NCBI GenBank assembly: GCA_020072965.1
Contig: JAIQFY010000003.1
Location: 62,001-126,000, forward strand
DNA length: 64,000 bases
Reading direction: 5' to 3'
Source: Terriglobia bacterium
Lineage (GTDB): Bacteria > Acidobacteriota > Terriglobia > JAIQFV01
Shown here piece by piece: positions 52,599-62,450 of the stretch. Under the pieces are notes generated by a model. That model ran no database searches. It was given only the letters and a program-made list of their open reading frames with translations, and was not told where the DNA came from. Position numbers and translations under genes: made by a program. How positions within the stretch are numbered: position 1 is the stretch's first letter; each line of letters opens with the position of its first letter.

Positions 52599-55500
52599 TT
52601 AGTGAACTCCAACGGGACTCATGAGTTCGAGCAGTACCTCGCGCGTTCGCCCCAGAATATAAGACGGCATGGTCTTCTCCATTTGGATTTTTATGCGGCC
52701 GGTGGGAGAGATCCCGACCCGCGGATCCCGCTCCAGGAGGGCTACCAGCGCCTCCGGGGAAGTGGGGGGGTGATCATGGAACTGCACATAAACGGTAGTC
52801 CGGTCCCGATCGATGGATTTGGCCTGCATCGATTCTGCCAGCGACTTCAATTGTGCGTAGGTGAGCAAGTTTCGGACGGATTCCGGCAACGTCCCGAACC
52901 GGTCAATTAACTCCTCGCGGATGCGCACCGCCTCCGCGTCGGAACGGATGTTGGACACTCGCTTGTAAGTTACCAGCCGCAGGTTTTCGTCGGCAATATA
53001 GGAGGGGGGGATCTTAATGTCCAGGAGGAGATTGATCGTGGTGCGGATCTCAGGCGGCACCTCTTCGCCTCTCAGCTCTTGAACCGTCCTTTCCAGGAGC
53101 TGGCAATAGGTTTCAAATCCGATGGAGTTGATGTATCCGTGCTGTCGATGCCCCAGAAGCGTACCGGCGCCTCGAAGTTCCAGATCCAAGGCGGCGATTC
53201 GGAAACCGGAACCCAGATCACTGAATTCCTTAAGCGCATTGAGGCGGCGCCGGGCGATCGGCGAGAGCCCCTGGTCAGGGGGAACCAGCAGGTAGGCATA
53301 GGCCCGCCGATTGGAGCGGCCGACCCGTCCCCGCAGCTGGTACAGTTGAGCGAGTCCAAACTTGTCGGCTCGATTGACAATGAGCGTGTTGACCAACGGG
53401 ATATCCAGCCCGTTCTCAATAAGGGTAGTGGCAACCAGAACGTCGTACTCGTGGCGCATGAATTTCAACATCACCTGCTCCAAATCATGTTCGCCCATCT
53501 GTCCATGCGCCACCGCCACACGGGCACGAGGGATCTGACGCGTCACCAGCGCGGCCACAGAGTAAATCGACTCGACCCGGTTGTGGACGAAATAGGCCTG
53601 GCCGCCGCGCTCCAACTCGTGCTCCAGGGCGGTCTGGATCAGCTTGGGATCGAATTTGGTCACCACCGTATTAATGGTCAAACGATCCTTCGGAGGGGTT
53701 TCGATGACACTCATGTCGCGAACACCCATCAGCGACATTTGCAGGGTGCGGGGGATGGGCGTTGCGGTCAAGGTCAGGCAATCGATGGACTTCGTGATTT
53801 GCTTGAGTCTCTCCTTGTGTGCGACGCCAAAGCGCTGCTCCTCATCGACGACCACCAATCCGAGATCCAGGAACTCGACGTCCTTGGAAAGCAGGCGGTG
53901 GGTGCCAATCACGATGTCGATCTTTCCCGCAGCGACTTGTTCGAGAATCTTCTTCTGCTCCTTCTTGTCCCGGAAGCGGCTGAGCATTTCAACCGAGACT
54001 GGAAAGGGCTCAAAGCGGGTCCGAAAGGTGACATAGTGCTGATAAGCGAGGACCGTGGTGGGTGTCAGGACGGCCACTTGCTTGTGATCCACCACAGCCT
54101 TCAGGGCCGCCCGCATGGCCACTTCGGTTTTACCGTATCCGACGTCCCCGCACACCAGCCGGTCCATCGGCGAGGGCCGCTCCATGTCCCGTTTGACGTC
54201 ATCGATCGTTTGTGCCTGGTCCGGGGTTTCCGTAAACTCAAACTCTGCCTCAAACTCCCGCATCCACTCGGAGTCTGCCGAGTACGAAATCCCGGGCTGG
54301 ATCTTCCGCTCTGCATACAGCTTGAGGAGATCCTCGGCAAGGTCTCGGATGCGCTGCTTGGCCTTCGATTTGGTGCGTTGCCATGTCACCCCGCCCAGTT
54401 TATCCAGGGGCGGCAATGTTCCACCCGCCCCTGAATACTTTTGAACCAGGTCCAAACGCGCCAGGGGAAGATACAGCTTGGCATCGTCCTGGTACTGTAA
54501 CACCATGAACTCCTCGGTGGCCTCCTGAAGTTCCAGGGATTTGATCCCCATGAATTTTCCGATGCCGTGGTCAACGTGGACCATCAGGTCCCCGATTTTC
54601 AAGTCGCTGAAATCAGAAATGAATGCCGCCCGCTTGGAGCGGGAGGGACGAGCCGCCACGCGATATTCCACCTCTTCGAAAATGTCCGAATCGCCGAATA
54701 CAGCCAGATGCTGGTCCGGCAATAAGAATCCCGTATTCACCTCACCAACGAAGACGGGAATGGGGGCGGTCAAAGAGAGAGGGAGATCCGTGGAGAGGTC
54801 CGCCGCTCGTTTCTCGACGGAACCATGATCATGGGAGGAGGGGGGCTGATGCAGGTACTCTCGAAATACATCTTTCAGGATCTCCGCCTTGGCGCGGGTG
54901 CGGACAATGGCTGCCATTTGAAAGTGGCGTGACTCCAGCCCGGCGGTCTCGCCGATGAACTGGCTGAAGCGACTGTGAAACTTCCGAACGGGCTGGGAGA
55001 CCATGAAAACAGTCCCCTCCGCCTCGGTCGAAGCCGGCAGCGCGAGCGTACTCAGGCGCATCTGGGCCGTCGAGGCAAATACTGATCCTGCTTCAGCTGG
55101 CCCGTAGAGAAGCTCTTCGGGGCGAACCAAAGCGTCAAACGTCGAACTTTTGTCATTAAACTCACTGTCGGTCTTTCGCCAGAGGCCATTCCACTGGTTT
55201 TCGATCTCGCCGGGGTCGTCGAGAACGAGGATGGGATTCCGGAAATAAGAGAGCAGGGTGTGCTGGTAAGGATGAAGAATCGGGAGCTGAAATTCAATCC
55301 CCGCGAACGGTTCACCCCGTTGCGCCACTTGAATCTTATCCTCCCAAACCCCGCGACTCTCCGGGGAAAGCCTCCTTTCTGCCGCATTGGCCCAGCGTTT
55401 GAGCAGGGCGGCGGTGACGGGGATATCGCGGACGGCCAGCAGAGTGAGGGAATCCAGTGTCCGCAGGGAGCGCTGCGTCTCCACACTGAACTGGCGGATG

Positions 55501-56138
55501 GATTCAATATTATCGCCGCAAAACTCAATGCGCAGGGGCTGCTGTTCTGAGGGCGAAAAGACATCGAGGATGCCGCCCCGGATCGAAAACTCACCCACGC
55601 CGCTGACCGGCTCGACGGCATAGTAGCCGCTTGAAACAAGCCAGGTGCGAAGCTCCTCGAGTTCAAGGGCCTGGTCTTTGTATAGGTGTCTTGATAGTCC
55701 GATGAAGAATTCCGGATCAGGCCATCGTGACTGCAGCACGGCCGGAGAAGTCACCGTGAAGTATGCGGTGCCGGAGTGGATCTTGGCCAATGCCAGGGCA
55801 CGCTGTTCAGCAATTTCCGAGTGGGGGGAGAGATGGTCGTAAGGCCCGCAATCATAAGCGGGCAAGGCCACGGCGTGAGTTGCCTTCCGTTCCGTGCGCT
55901 GGCGGTAGTAAAAATCAAGGGAGGCCGCGACGTCTTCGAGAGCCTTTTCCTGGACGCTGACGATCACTAACGGCCGTTCTAAAAGGGCCGCCATTGCCGC
56001 CAGCACCGGAGCCTTAAAGCCGTCCGTGAGGCCCTCGGTGACACACGTACACACCTCGGCTGCCCGGAAACGTGCGAGCAGCGATTTGAAACCCGGATCG
56101 GCTTCGATCGCGCCGAACAATTCCTCAAAACGAGTCAT
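52599..56138 (-). CDS. mfd: Transcription-repair coupling factor Mfd
   Basis: A 1179-residue DNA translocase that releases stalled RNA polymerase and recruits UvrA. The UvrB-like N-terminal half contains the UvrA-interaction region. The RNA-polymerase-interacting domain is about residues 480-560 (FSDLKIGDLMVHVDHGIGKF). The helicase motifs include Walker A CGDVGYGKTEVAMRA, DEEQRFG (motif II) and LTATPIPRTLQMSLMG, plus a C-terminal TRCF domain. Length matches the family. It sits upstream of the parvulin gene and downstream of the heptose adenylyltransferase gene. uvrA is about 3 kb further along the same strand. Confidence 0.95.
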   Translation of the reverse strand: MTRFEELFGAIEADPGFKSLLARFRAAEVCTCVTEGLTDGFKAPVLAAMAALLERPLVIVSVQEKALEDVAASLDFYYRQRTERKATHAVALPAYDCGPYDHLSPHSEIAEQRALALAKIHSGTAYFTVTSPAVLQSRWPDPEFFIGLSRHLYKDQALELEELRTWLVSSGYYAVEPVSGVGEFSIRGGILDVFSPSEQQPLRIEFCGDNIESIRQFSVETQRSLRTLDSLTLLAVRDIPVTAALLKRWANAAERRLSPESRGVWEDKIQVAQRGEPFAGIEFQLPILHPYQHTLLSYFRNPILVLDDPGEIENQWNGLWRKTDSEFNDKSSTFDALVRPEELLYGPAEAGSVFASTAQMRLSTLALPASTEAEGTVFMVSQPVRKFHSRFSQFIGETAGLESRHFQMAAIVRTRAKAEILKDVFREYLHQPPSSHDHGSVEKRAADLSTDLPLSLTAPIPVFVGEVNTGFLLPDQHLAVFGDSDIFEEVEYRVAARPSRSKRAAFISDFSDLKIGDLMVHVDHGIGKFMGIKSLELQEATEEFMVLQYQDDAKLYLPLARLDLVQKYSGAGGTLPPLDKLGGVTWQRTKSKAKQRIRDLAEDLLKLYAERKIQPGISYSADSEWMREFEAEFEFTETPDQAQTIDDVKRDMERPSPMDRLVCGDVGYGKTEVAMRAALKAVVDHKQVAVLTPTTVLAYQHYVTFRTRFEPFPVSVEMLSRFRDKKEQKKILEQVAAGKIDIVIGTHRLLSKDVEFLDLGLVVVDEEQRFGVAHKERLKQITKSIDCLTLTATPIPRTLQMSLMGVRDMSVIETPPKDRLTINTVVTKFDPKLIQTALEHELERGGQAYFVHNRVESIYSVAALVTRQIPRARVAVAHGQMGEHDLEQVMLKFMRHEYDVLVATTLIENGLDIPLVNTLIVNRADKFGLAQLYQLRGRVGRSNRRAYAYLLVPPDQGLSPIARRRLNALKEFSDLGSGFRIAALDLELRGAGTLLGHRQHGYINSIGFETYCQLLERTVQELRGEEVPPEIRTTINLLLDIKIPPSYIADENLRLVTYKRVSNIRSDAEAVRIREELIDRFGTLPESVRNLLTYAQLKSLAESMQAKSIDRDRTTVYVQFHDHPPTSPEALVALLERDPRVGISPTGRIKIQMEKTMPSYILGRTREVLLELMSPVGVH

Positions 56139-56186
56139 TGAATCTCAGTCGGACACCCGATCAACGCCGAATGGCGTTTCCCGGGA

Positions 56187-56209
56187 AGGGCGTCCAGCCT
56201 GGGCGCCCT
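56187..56209. terminator. GC-rich hairpin downstream of the heptose adenylyltransferase gene
   Basis: AGGGCGTCC (56187-56195) and GGGCGCCCT (56201-56209) pair over nine bases, with one G-T wobble on the plus strand, around a 5-base loop. It lies just after the stop at 56215 of the minus-strand gene. No T-run follows. It shares GGGCG/CGCCC stems with hairpins at 30650 and 38835. Confidence 0.45.
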
Positions 56210-56214
56210 ACGGT

Positions 56215-56721
56215 CTACTTTTTACCATAATTCCGGGAAATCGTTTCAATGATTGCCGTAGTCGAGAATCCCGGAAGAAAATCGATGGATACAACATGGC
56301 CGCCGGACACCTCAACTTCGGACCGGCCTACGATCTCATCGGGCGGCCAGTCACTTCCCTTCACGAGGATTTCCGGAAGAAGGGCCTGAATAATTTCGCG
56401 GGGCGTTTCCTCCGGGAAGATTATGACAAAATCCACGCATTCCAGGGCCCCCAGTATTTCAGCCCGCTCTTCCTGAGAGACAATCGGCCGCGCATCCCCC
56501 TTCAGTGCTCTCACGCTCTCGTCACTGTTGATGGCCACCAGCAATCGGTCGCCCAGCGCGCGCGCCCGCTCCAGGTAGTCCACATGGCCGGGATGCAGAA
56601 GGTCGAAGCATCCGTTCGTAAAAACCAGTTTCAATCCTGCTTCCAAGAGCTTCCTCCGCACAGGAAGAAACTGCTCCCGCGTATATACTTTGGAGCGCGG
56701 GGGCAGGGTTTGAACTTTCAT
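56215..56721 (-). CDS. D-glycero-beta-D-manno-heptose 1-phosphate adenylyltransferase (RfaE2/HldE C-terminal type)
   Basis: A 168-residue nucleotidyltransferase that activates heptose phosphate for LPS inner-core synthesis. The HxGH-type motif is in FTNGCFDLLHPGHVDYLERA and the second signature is ILVKGSDWPPDEIVG. It matches the C-terminal adenylyltransferase domain of HldE, without the kinase half, as in the separate RfaE2 form. The ATG at 56721 overlaps the TGA of the CPBP protease (ATGA). The frame extends upstream to 56811 but that part is shared with the CPBP gene and is not typical. GmhA is nearby on the same strand. Confidence 0.88.
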   Translation of the reverse strand: MKVQTLPPRSKVYTREQFLPVRRKLLEAGLKLVFTNGCFDLLHPGHVDYLERARALGDRLLVAINSDESVRALKGDARPIVSQEERAEILGALECVDFVIIFPEETPREIIQALLPEILVKGSDWPPDEIVGRSEVEVSGGHVVSIDFLPGFSTTAIIETISRNYGKK

Positions 56722-57560
56722 CGGAGCACCTGGGGACTGTGCGCCATCGCCTTGTAGAGAACAACCGCCATCACCAGCGTCGTGTTGTAAACGAGGTGGA
56801 CGATCCAGCATGGAGTCAGCAGGCCGCTCACAGCGCGGGTCAGGGAGAGCACAAAACCGACAATGACGATAAGGCCGATGGCGGGCCAGCTCCCCCAGAG
56901 CTGAAAGACGTGCAGGCCGGAGAAGATCAGCGCGGTCACAGCCACAGCGACTGATCGGCCGCCGTGATTTTCGAAGATCGGATACAAGAATCCGCGAAAG
57001 ATCAACTCTTCAGTGAACGGCGCGATGACAATCGCGAAGGCTGCAAAATAATAAATGGCATGCCCCTGGCCGAGGATTTTTTCGAGCGGCGTTTCCCGAG
57101 TCGATGGGAATCGTGAAGAGAGGACCATGGCCATCAGGGCGACCAGAAGACCGAGCACCCCATAACTTCGCATCGCGCCTGAGGGAAGCTTCACCAGGCC
57201 CAGAGAATGTCGAAAATTGAGCCCGTATTTTCGCGTGATCAGGAAATACAGGAAGGTGACCAAAAGGATATAAACCAGGAGCTGGGCGATCAAAGCGATG
57301 TAAGGGTTGGTCCCGAGGTCCATGGGCTTCAAGGGCGGCCAGTGGTAAAGACCCTCTAAAGCGAGGTAACCCATCTGGCAGAGGAGGGTGGCAAACAAGG
57401 TTCCGGCGATAAAGAGTGCCAGCAGGACCAAGGCGTCCCAACCCGTCCAGAAAGCCGGCTTGGCCGGGGGTTCCTCCGGAATGCGCCGCGGGCCTTCAAG
57501 CTCAGGCGTTTCATGAGACGGAGGGGAAGCAGGACTTGAGGAAAACGGTTCTTCTGCCAT
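56718..57560 (-). CDS. CPBP-family intramembrane glutamic endopeptidase
   Basis: A 280-residue integral membrane protease (CAAX protease/bacteriocin-processing family). The Glu-Glu motif is TEELIFRGFLYPIF and the conserved histidines are in FSGLHVFQL and WIVHLVYNT. Six or more transmembrane helices follow a Pro-rich cytosolic N-terminus of about 40 residues. Bacterial members process peptides or prenylated proteins, or act in bacteriocin immunity. Its TGA overlaps the start of the heptose adenylyltransferase (ATGA), so the two are translated together, which is an odd pairing. Substrate unknown. Confidence 0.83.
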   Translation of the reverse strand: MAEEPFSSSPASPPSHETPELEGPRRIPEEPPAKPAFWTGWDALVLLALFIAGTLFATLLCQMGYLALEGLYHWPPLKPMDLGTNPYIALIAQLLVYILLVTFLYFLITRKYGLNFRHSLGLVKLPSGAMRSYGVLGLLVALMAMVLSSRFPSTRETPLEKILGQGHAIYYFAAFAIVIAPFTEELIFRGFLYPIFENHGGRSVAVAVTALIFSGLHVFQLWGSWPAIGLIVIVGFVLSLTRAVSGLLTPCWIVHLVYNTTLVMAVVLYKAMAHSPQVLR

Positions 57561-57657
57561 GAATATGGAAATTTTCTTCTATGGGTTCATTTCAAAAGAG
57601 GCGCAAGTTCGGTCCGCTCGCCTGGCTTCTGTGGACCCCAAAGGATTTCATCCCGAC

Positions 57658-58704
57658 TCAAGCAACCAGGGCAGCCGCCAGGAGTGGAAGCATCAACTCA
57701 TGATGCCCCGTGATTGAATAGCCATGACCTGCCCCGTTTTGGGTTGGCCGCCTGACGATGTTCTGGATCCCCCGATAGTGTTGGATGAAGTCAAAGTTGG
57801 CCGTCGTAAAATCCCGCAGGGGAAGCCCCTGGTTCCGGATCAGACTCACCGCTTTGAGGAACACCTCCGGTATCAAGACGGCAGAGCCAAAATTCAAAAA
57901 GACCCCGCCCTTATTGAGTGAAGCCACGCTCGACACGAAAGTTCGATAATCACGCATCGCCCCTTCGCCCAGCATGCGACCATTGGTCGAGGGGTGGTTG
58001 TGGATGATGTCAGTTCCCACGGCGAGATGGATGGTCGTCGGGATTCCCAAACGGAAGGCCGTCGCAAGAAGAGAGTGCTGAAGATATTTTGGAGAGCGGA
58101 TGATGGATTTCGGATTGTGGATTTCAGATTTCAGATTCAACCGGGCAACCCGAAGCCGCTTTGAACTCCCCTTCCTTTCCATCCCGAATCCTTCGACCAG
58201 GCCTTTGCCCACGGCGGCGGCGAGACCGCTGCCGGTCACAACATAGCGATTGATGGCCGCGTTAATCCACTCACCGGTTTCACGCGCCATGCCAAACGCG
58301 CCACTGCCGATAGACGCCTCTACATCCTCGCTGGTCGATCCGGCCAGGGCGATTTCGAAGTCATGAATCAGGCCGGCGCCATTCAGGGCCAAGTGCTGAA
58401 CGTATCCCTGGTTCATCAAATGGATCAGCAGGGGCGACAGTCCGCACTTGATCACATGGCCACCGATCGCCCAAATGATGGGTCGGTCCCGTTTTCGGGC
58501 CCGGTGGCACGCACCGACCACCTGCCGGAATTCCTTTGCGGCGAGGATATTGGGGAGGGAATCCAGGAACCTGGAGATGCCATTCGGCCGGGTTGCCACT
58601 CGTGCAAAGTCCCGCACCGTGACCTTGCTCTTACGGCGGGCCAACGGATAAGTACGCACTTTGGAAAAATCAATTGGCATGGCGTCTAAAGATTCAATCG
58701 GCAT
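57658..58704 (-). CDS. Conserved protein of unknown function (weakly deoxyhypusine-synthase-like), carrying an in-frame repeat-derived insertion
   Basis: A 348-residue soluble protein. Conserved-looking parts are PIIWAIGGHVIKCGLSPLLI, LNGAGLIHDFEIALAGSTSE, SGAFGMARETGEWINAAINR, GIPTTIHLAVGTDIIHNHPS and NFTTANFDFIQHYRG-like text. From memory such proteins are widespread and uncharacterised, and some databases call them deoxyhypusine-synthase-like; I cannot check this. Between KGLVEGFG and LLATAFRLGIP lies a segment (LNLKSEIHNPKSIIRSP) that is the translation of a dispersed intergenic repeat type (58098-58140). The gene lies between gmhA and the CPBP/heptose genes. The ATG at 58704 is used; one at 58680 is possible, and neither has a strong ribosome site. 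Confidence 0.72.
   Translation of the reverse strand: MPIESLDAMPIDFSKVRTYPLARRKSKVTVRDFARVATRPNGISRFLDSLPNILAAKEFRQVVGACHRARKRDRPIIWAIGGHVIKCGLSPLLIHLMNQGYVQHLALNGAGLIHDFEIALAGSTSEDVEASIGSGAFGMARETGEWINAAINRYVVTGSGLAAAVGKGLVEGFGMERKGSSKRLRVARLNLKSEIHNPKSIIRSPKYLQHSLLATAFRLGIPTTIHLAVGTDIIHNHPSTNGRMLGEGAMRDYRTFVSSVASLNKGGVFLNFGSAVLIPEVFLKAVSLIRNQGLPLRDFTTANFDFIQHYRGIQNIVRRPTQNGAGHGYSITGHHELMLPLLAAALVA
58098..58140. repeat. Repeat tract (GGATTTC/GAAATCC units) inside a coding region
   Basis: A tract of GATTTCGGATTGTGGATTTCAG-like units, read on the minus strand as GAAATCTGAAATCC, matches the kind of sequence usually found between genes. It is in frame within the unknown protein and adds about 15-20 residues. 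It is a probable insertion of a repeat fragment without frame loss. Confidence 0.7.
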
Positions 58705-58740
58705 ACCCTGGCCGAACCTCAATGAAGCCCACTCCAGGCC

Positions 58741-59382
58741 CTAAACCGGATTCTTTTGTGAGGAGACCGTTCCAGAGGGTCGGATAGCCTCGTGCTCCAA
58801 TCGGATCATTTCCAGATCGACGATCTCGCACAGCAGGTGAATGAGAAGCGCATGAACTTCCTGAATGCGCGCCGTACTGTTCGCCTCTACGGTGAAACAT
58901 GCCTCTACCAGTCCCGCCAGCTTGCCCCCGTCCCGGCCGGAAAGAGCTACCGTCATCAGGCGGCGCGCCTTGGCCTCTTCAACCGCTCTGAGCACGTTGG
59001 GGGAATTGCCGCTGGTTGAAATCGCAACGGCCAAATCACCCTCCTGGCCATGGGCGGCAATCTGGCGCGCGAACACCCATTCAAATCCAAAATCGTTGCT
59101 CACTGATGTCAAGGTGGAAGTGTCCGTGGAGAGGGCAAACGCTGAGAGGGCGGTCTGTCGGCGGGAGTCGTTCGAAAATCGACCGACTAACTCGGAAGCC
59201 ATGTGCTGAGCATCGGCGGCACTTCCTCCATTCCCGAAAACAAGAAGCTTCTTCCCCTGTCTGAAGCGTTCTGCCATCTCGAGGGCGACTTCCTCGATTC
59301 GTTCAGAGTGCGCCCTGAAGAATTTTTGTTGGAGCGAGAGGCCCTCAGCCACCGACTGTTGAATGAATTGCTGATAACTCAT
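58741..59382 (-). CDS. gmhA: Phosphoheptose isomerase GmhA
   Basis: A 213-residue SIS-domain enzyme that converts sedoheptulose 7-phosphate to heptose 7-phosphate, the first step of ADP-heptose synthesis for LPS. The phosphate-binding loops are FGNGGSAADAQHMASELVGR and ISTSGNSPNVLRAVEEAK. Family length is about 190-200, so it is normal with a short C-terminal tail. It lies upstream of the unknown protein and heptose adenylyltransferase genes, all on the minus strand. HldA kinase and GmhB phosphatase are not in the window. Confidence 0.92.
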   Translation of the reverse strand: MSYQQFIQQSVAEGLSLQQKFFRAHSERIEEVALEMAERFRQGKKLLVFGNGGSAADAQHMASELVGRFSNDSRRQTALSAFALSTDTSTLTSVSNDFGFEWVFARQIAAHGQEGDLAVAISTSGNSPNVLRAVEEAKARRLMTVALSGRDGGKLAGLVEACFTVEANSTARIQEVHALLIHLLCEIVDLEMIRLEHEAIRPSGTVSSQKNPV

Positions 59383-59454
59383 AGGGAAAAAAACAGCAGG
59401 GAAAAGCGGGATTCCTCGCGCTGCTCAACGCCCCCTCTGACGGCCCCCCTGGGA

Positions 59455-62340
59455 TCAGTTGGAAGTCTTTTGTCCGCGGGCGTCGGCATTGAAGTCGGAG
59501 GGCGTTTCAGCCGCTTTCAACTTGGAGCCGTTGGAGAAAAACGCTGCCAGCGCCCGGCCGGTATAAGACTTTTGAATACGGCCAATGTGTTCTGGAGTTC
59601 CCGCGGCCACCACGCGCCCACCTGCTTCGCCCCCTTCCGGCCCCAGGTCGATAACCCAATCGGCAGTTTTAATGACGTCGAGATGGTGCTCGACGATGAT
59701 GACGGTGTTTCCAAGGTCTGTCAAGCGGTTGAGGACGGCCAAAAGCTTCCTGACATCGTCGAAATGGAGGCCCGTCGTCGGCTCATCCAGAAGGTATAGA
59801 GTCCGGCCAGTCTGCCGGCGTGAGAGCTCTTTTGCAAGTTTAATGCGCTGGGCCTCTCCACCCGAAAGCGTGGTTGCCGACTGCCCGAGTTCAAGATAAC
59901 CGAGACCCACGTCGTTCAGCGTTTGCAGTTTCTGGGCGACCTGTGGAATGTTCTCGAGCAGAGGTAGGGCATCGGCCACGGTGGTGGCCAGCAATTCGGA
60001 AATGGAAAGTCCCTTGAATTTTACAGCCAGGGTTTCGCTGTTGTAGCGCTGGCCGCGACAAACATCGCACGTGACGAAGACGTCCGGCAGGAAATTCATT
60101 TCGATCCGCCGCAACCCATCACCCTGGCAGGCCTCGCAGCGGCCGCCTTTCACATTAAAGCTGAACCGGCCGGCCTTGTAACCCCGCTCTCGGGATTCCG
60201 GAAGCATGGCATACAACTGGCGGATGGGAGCAAACAGTCCGGTATAGGTGGCCGGGTTGGAACGCGGAGTACGTCCGATGGGAGAGGCATCAATCCGGAT
60301 CACTTTATCGATATGCTCGAGCCCTTGGATCAACCGGCTTGCACCCGGTTCCTCGATCGATCGGTACAGCATTTTCGCTAGGGTCTTGTAAAGGATGTCG
60401 TTCACCAGGGTCGATTTGCCGGCACCCGACACGCCTGTTACCACGATCATCAAGCCCAGGGGAAAATCCACGTCGATATTCTTCAAGTTATGGTGACGAG
60501 CCCCGAAAATTTTAATGGCCTTGCCGTTGGGCTTCCGATGAGTATCCGGCAGGGGGATCTGCTGTTTTCCGGCGAGGTATTGACCGGTGAGGGAGCGGTC
60601 ATTCCTTGCAATGTCCTCCGGATCCCCGGCTGCCACCAGGTAACCCCCGTGGGTGCCCGCCCCGGGACCGAGATCGATGACATGGTCAGCATGACGGATG
60701 GTTTCTTCGTCGTGCTCGACGACCAGGACCGTATTGCCCAGGTCGCGTAGTTGCTTGAGCGTCGAGATGAGCCTCAGGTTATCGCGCGGATGAAGTCCGA
60801 TGGAGGGCTCATCCAGCACGTACAGGACCCCGCGGAGCTTCGAGCCAATTTGGGAGGCGAGGCGAATTCGCTGGCCTTCGCCCCCCGAAAGAGTCGCTGC
60901 GCTGCGATCGAGGCTCAAATAATCCAGACCGACCGCCGAGAGAAATTCGAGGCGGTCACGGACTTCCTTCAACAGCCCGGAAGCGATCTTTTCCTCGCGG
61001 TCCGTCAATTGTAAATTGCCGATCACGTCGCGTGCCCGGCCCGTGGGGAGAGAAGTGAACTCAGCGATCGAAAATCCCCCTACTTTGACGGCGAGACTCT
61101 CCGGTTTCAGCCGCTGTCCCTTGCACTCGCTGCAGGGGATCGAAGACATGTAAGGCATCAGCCATTCGGTGGAGCCATTCCCGAGCGATTCCCGTAATTG
61201 GGGAATAAGCCCCGGAAACAGTTTCCGCCCGTTCGCCTTCCTCCGGCCCACGGGTGTGTTTCCATCCGCTCCATGCCCTCCGTTCTTCCTACTCTCTCCG
61301 TATAGCACGACCGACTGGACCTTTTCGGGCAAATCTCCAAAAGGGACATCCAGGGGAAGATCCTTTTCCTTGAGGAGCTCATGGTAGCCCTCTTCAAGGG
61401 CCCGGTTCTCGGCCCACGAGGAAAGTCCCCCGCCAAACAAAGGTTTGGACCAATCGCCAATGACCTTGGAAGGGTCAAAGTCGAAAATGGAACCTAACCC
61501 GGTGCATGTTTCGCACGCCCCGTACATGCTATTGAAGGAAAAGGAGCGGGGTTCAAGCTGGGGCAAATTCAAACTACAATCTACGCACGCGAGCTTCTCA
61601 GAATACAAATGCTCCTCACCATTGACAATCGCCACCTGAATGATTCCCGACGTCAGTCGCATGGCCGTCTCAATGGACGCCCTTAATCGCTGTTTGATCT
61701 CCGGCTTGATGAGCAAGCGATCGACGACGATCTCGACCGTATGATTTTTTTTCTTATCCAGATGGATCGATTCATCCAGATTGCGGAGAACCCCATCGAT
61801 GCGGGCCCTCACGAACCCGGTCTTGTTGAGGGATTCAAGTTGCTTCTTGAATTCCCCCTTGCGTCCGCGCACGATGGGGGCAAGAATCATGACGCGCTCG
61901 TCGGGCGGGTGTGACAGAATGGTGTTGACGATCTGGTCGCTGGATTGACGTGAGATCTTCCGGCCGCACTGGGGACAGTGCGGCACCCCGATGGTCGCGT
62001 AGAGGACGCGAAGATAGTCGTAGATTTCAGTAATCGTGCCCACCGTCGACCGGGGGGATCGGGAAGAGGTTTTTTGCTCGATCGAGATGGAAGGTGAGAG
62101 CCCTTCGATCGAGTCGACATCGGGCCGCTCCATCTGGTCCAGGAATTGCCGCGCGTAGGTCGACAGCGATTCCACATAGCGCCGCTGACCTTCCGCGTAA
62201 ATCGTGTCGAAGGCCAATGACGATTTGCCGGAACCGCTGAGACCCGTGATCACGGTGAATGTGTGGCGCGGAATCGTAACATCGATGTTCTTGAGGTTGT
62301 GTTGCCTTGCGCCATGGACTGTAATCTGTTCGATCGACAT
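59455..62340 (-). CDS. uvrA: Excinuclease ABC subunit A
   Basis: A 961-residue DNA damage recognition ATPase. The two ABC modules have Walker A motifs [16 protein letters not shown] and [16 protein letters not shown], signature loops [16 protein letters not shown] and [16 protein letters not shown], and zinc-site cysteines ([21 protein letters not shown]...[10 protein letters not shown]). It partners UvrB/UvrC in nucleotide excision repair, and Mfd (52.6-56.1 kb) recruits it to stalled polymerase. It is divergent from the SWIM-exonuclease gene with a 110-base gap. No strong ribosome site was seen near the ATG. Confidence 0.96.
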   Translation of the reverse strand: MSIEQITVHGARQHNLKNIDVTIPRHTFTVITGLSGSGKSSLAFDTIYAEGQRRYVESLSTYARQFLDQMERPDVDSIEGLSPSISIEQKTSSRSPRSTVGTITEIYDYLRVLYATIGVPHCPQCGRKISRQSSDQIVNTILSHPPDERVMILAPIVRGRKGEFKKQLESLNKTGFVRARIDGVLRNLDESIHLDKKKNHTVEIVVDRLLIKPEIKQRLRASIETAMRLTSGIIQVAIVNGEEHLYSEKLACVDCSLNLPQLEPRSFSFNSMYGACETCTGLGSIFDFDPSKVIGDWSKPLFGGGLSSWAENRALEEGYHELLKEKDLPLDVPFGDLPEKVQSVVLYGESRKNGGHGADGNTPVGRRKANGRKLFPGLIPQLRESLGNGSTEWLMPYMSSIPCSECKGQRLKPESLAVKVGGFSIAEFTSLPTGRARDVIGNLQLTDREEKIASGLLKEVRDRLEFLSAVGLDYLSLDRSAATLSGGEGQRIRLASQIGSKLRGVLYVLDEPSIGLHPRDNLRLISTLKQLRDLGNTVLVVEHDEETIRHADHVIDLGPGAGTHGGYLVAAGDPEDIARNDRSLTGQYLAGKQQIPLPDTHRKPNGKAIKIFGARHHNLKNIDVDFPLGLMIVVTGVSGAGKSTLVNDILYKTLAKMLYRSIEEPGASRLIQGLEHIDKVIRIDASPIGRTPRSNPATYTGLFAPIRQLYAMLPESRERGYKAGRFSFNVKGGRCEACQGDGLRRIEMNFLPDVFVTCDVCRGQRYNSETLAVKFKGLSISELLATTVADALPLLENIPQVAQKLQTLNDVGLGYLELGQSATTLSGGEAQRIKLAKELSRRQTGRTLYLLDEPTTGLHFDDVRKLLAVLNRLTDLGNTVIIVEHHLDVIKTADWVIDLGPEGGEAGGRVVAAGTPEHIGRIQKSYTGRALAAFFSNGSKLKAAETPSDFNADARGQKTSN

Positions 62341-62450
62341 GGGGTGGGTGCTATAGTCGCTCCTGACGTGAGATAATAAATTCTTAATTTTAGCCTACCG
62401 GCAAGGACGCGTCAAGGCATGCTTCTGTCCGTGCCCGGGGAGTTGAACCG

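Noticed and set aside
53079-54434. 451-codon plus frame opposite mfd
   Set aside because: Antisense shadow of mfd; no domain seen.
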